From Bacteroidota bacterium (GTDB lineage Bacteria; Bacteroidota; Bacteroidia; Chitinophagales; Chitinophagaceae): a stretch of 7,399 nucleotides of DNA. The notes beneath the pieces were generated by a model that was not told the DNA's origin, ran no database searches, and worked only from the letters and a program-made list of their open reading frames with translations. This document shows, piece by piece, positions 6,571-7,399 of the stretch (position 1 is its first letter; each line of letters begins with the position of its first letter). The stretch spans positions 1-7,399 of the forward strand of contig CANHNT010000096.1 of the NCBI GenBank assembly GCA_947461985.1, written 5' to 3'. A program made the translations under genes and the position numbers.

Positions 6571-6827
6571 TTATGAAATAGTTTTTTATGTAATTTGATA
6601 ATAGCAGCATCTCCTTTGGAATCGTCCCAAAAAGTAAACAAACTAGTCATTAAAATTGCTTGAAAAAGGATTGATTTTATTTCTTTATAAAAACCATTTT
6701 CAGGTTTAAAAAAATCAATAAAACTTAAAAGATATCCAACAATCAATTGAATTGAAAAAAAGAATAAGAAGTCTAAAATAAATTTCTTCCAACTCCAATT
6801 TCTAAAAATATCTTTTTTGTTTTCCAT
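6567..6827 (-). CDS. Small membrane protein with two predicted helices
   Basis: The 86-residue product is unrecognised. After a charged, Trp-containing start (MENKKDIFRNWSWKK) there is a first hydrophobic helix at about 16-38 (FILDFLFFFSIQLIVGYLLSF), a short loop with several charged residues (KPENGFYKE), a second helix at about 50-68 (IKSILFQAILMTSLFTFW) and a Lys/His-rich tail. Both ends are positively charged and probably cytoplasmic. It is bound into the operon at both ends: its ATG overlaps the stop of the decarboxylase gene by one base (TAATG), and its TGA overlaps the next start by four (ATGA). That arrangement makes it a real gene despite its size. A job with the neighbouring cytoplasmic protein is possible but not shown. 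Confidence 0.8.
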   Translation of the reverse strand: MENKKDIFRNWSWKKFILDFLFFFSIQLIVGYLLSFIDFFKPENGFYKEIKSILFQAILMTSLFTFWDDSKGDAAIIKLHKKLFHK

Positions 6828-7399
6828 TAGTTGATCCCTAAAACATTTTTAAAGTAATCTAACGTAATTTTCAAACCTTCTGTTCGATTGACTTTTGGTT
6901 CCCATCCCAAAATATCTTTTGCCTTTGTGATATCTGGCTGGCGTTGTTTTGGATCATCTTGAGGTAATTCTTCATATACAATTTTAGAATTTCCACCAAT
7001 TAGCTGTTGAATTTCTTCTGCAAATTCTTTTAATGTAATTTCATGCGGATTTCCAATGTTAATCGGGTAGGCGTAATCGCTTTTTAGTAATTTATAAATA
7101 CCATCCACTAAATCTGCAACATAACAAAATGAACGTGTTTGAGAACCATCGCCAAAAACAGTAATGTCTTCGCCTTTTAACGCTTGGCTCATAAAAGCTG
7201 GTAATGCACGACCATCGTCTAGTCTCATTCTTGGCCCATAGGTATTAAAAATGCGCACAATTCTTGTTTGTAAGCCATGAAAAGTATGATAAGCCATTGT
7301 TATCGCTTCTTGAAAACGTTTTGCTTCATCATAAACACCCCGAGGTCCAATTGGATTTACATTTCCCCAATATTCTTCTGTTTGTGGATGAACTAAGGG
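6827..7399 (-). CDS. UDP-glucuronate decarboxylase (UDP-xylose synthase), N-terminus outside the window
   Basis: The frame is open to the right edge; the ATG at 7297 is internal, because the 34 codons upstream of it continue the family sequence (PLVHPQTEEYWGNVNPIGPR, then GVYDEAKRFQEA). The visible 190 residues are the C-terminal part of an extended short-chain dehydrogenase/reductase; about 120-130 residues, including the NAD-binding Rossmann glycines, are missing. The catalytic Tyr and Lys of the YxxxK motif are in YDEAK. Further hallmarks are TRIVRIFNTYGPRM, DDGRALPAFMSQALKGE, ITVFGDGSQTRSFCYVADLVDGI and INIGNPHEITLKEFA, the pattern of UDP-xylose synthases (EC 4.1.1.35), which convert UDP-glucuronate to UDP-xylose and CO2 with bound NAD. 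dTDP-glucose 4,6-dehydratase is the main alternative but fits less well. UDP-xylose would feed surface polysaccharide or glycan synthesis. The stop codon overlaps the next start (TAATG), so it heads the visible operon. Confidence 0.93.
   Translation of the reverse strand, partial: PLVHPQTEEYWGNVNPIGPRGVYDEAKRFQEAITMAYHTFHGLQTRIVRIFNTYGPRMRLDDGRALPAFMSQALKGEDITVFGDGSQTRSFCYVADLVDGIYKLLKSDYAYPINIGNPHEITLKEFAEEIQQLIGGNSKIVYEELPQDDPKQRQPDITKAKDILGWEPKVNRTEGLKITLDYFKNVLGIN

Overview
The window looks like chromosomal DNA from a member of the Bacteroidota, probably of the Flavobacteriia type. The base composition is strongly A/T-rich. Six of the nine genes encode signal peptides, and in the five clearest the predicted cleavage site lies just before a glutamine (…AQ, …FGQ), a habit of that phylum. 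Gene starts follow A-rich leaders rather than clear Shine-Dalgarno boxes. One gene (6079-6570) belongs to a small protein family I know mainly from Bacteroidota. The genus cannot be read from the sequence.

Left part, plus strand (1-1980): three overlapping genes form one unit. The first is a secreted version of the YidD family and is cut by the left edge. It is followed by two related exported proteins, each with a signal peptide, a helical middle and a C-terminal membrane region that opens with a PG-x-G motif. The overlaps of 20 and about 53 bases point to one mRNA. YidD itself assists membrane-protein insertion, so a secreted relative next to two exported membrane proteins suggests an envelope-biogenesis cassette. 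That role is inference.

Right part, minus strand (7399 down to 1982): six genes run in one direction with junctions between a 4-base overlap and a 19-base gap. In order of transcription they are a UDP-glucuronate decarboxylase (cut by the right edge), a two-helix membrane protein, a conserved Bacteroidota protein usually mislabelled 'ABC transporter ATPase', an exported serine protease with MORN-like and LamG-like regions, an outer-membrane beta-barrel protein and a large exported protein of unknown function. The first three junctions suggest translational coupling. The last three genes form an envelope sub-group.

The two units converge with a single base between their stop codons. A strong hairpin followed by a T-run, oriented to terminate the minus-strand operon, lies inside the last codons of the plus-strand gene, so the terminator and a protein end share the same DNA. 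There is no gene-free stretch over 20 bases, and I see no RNA gene, mobile element or CRISPR array.
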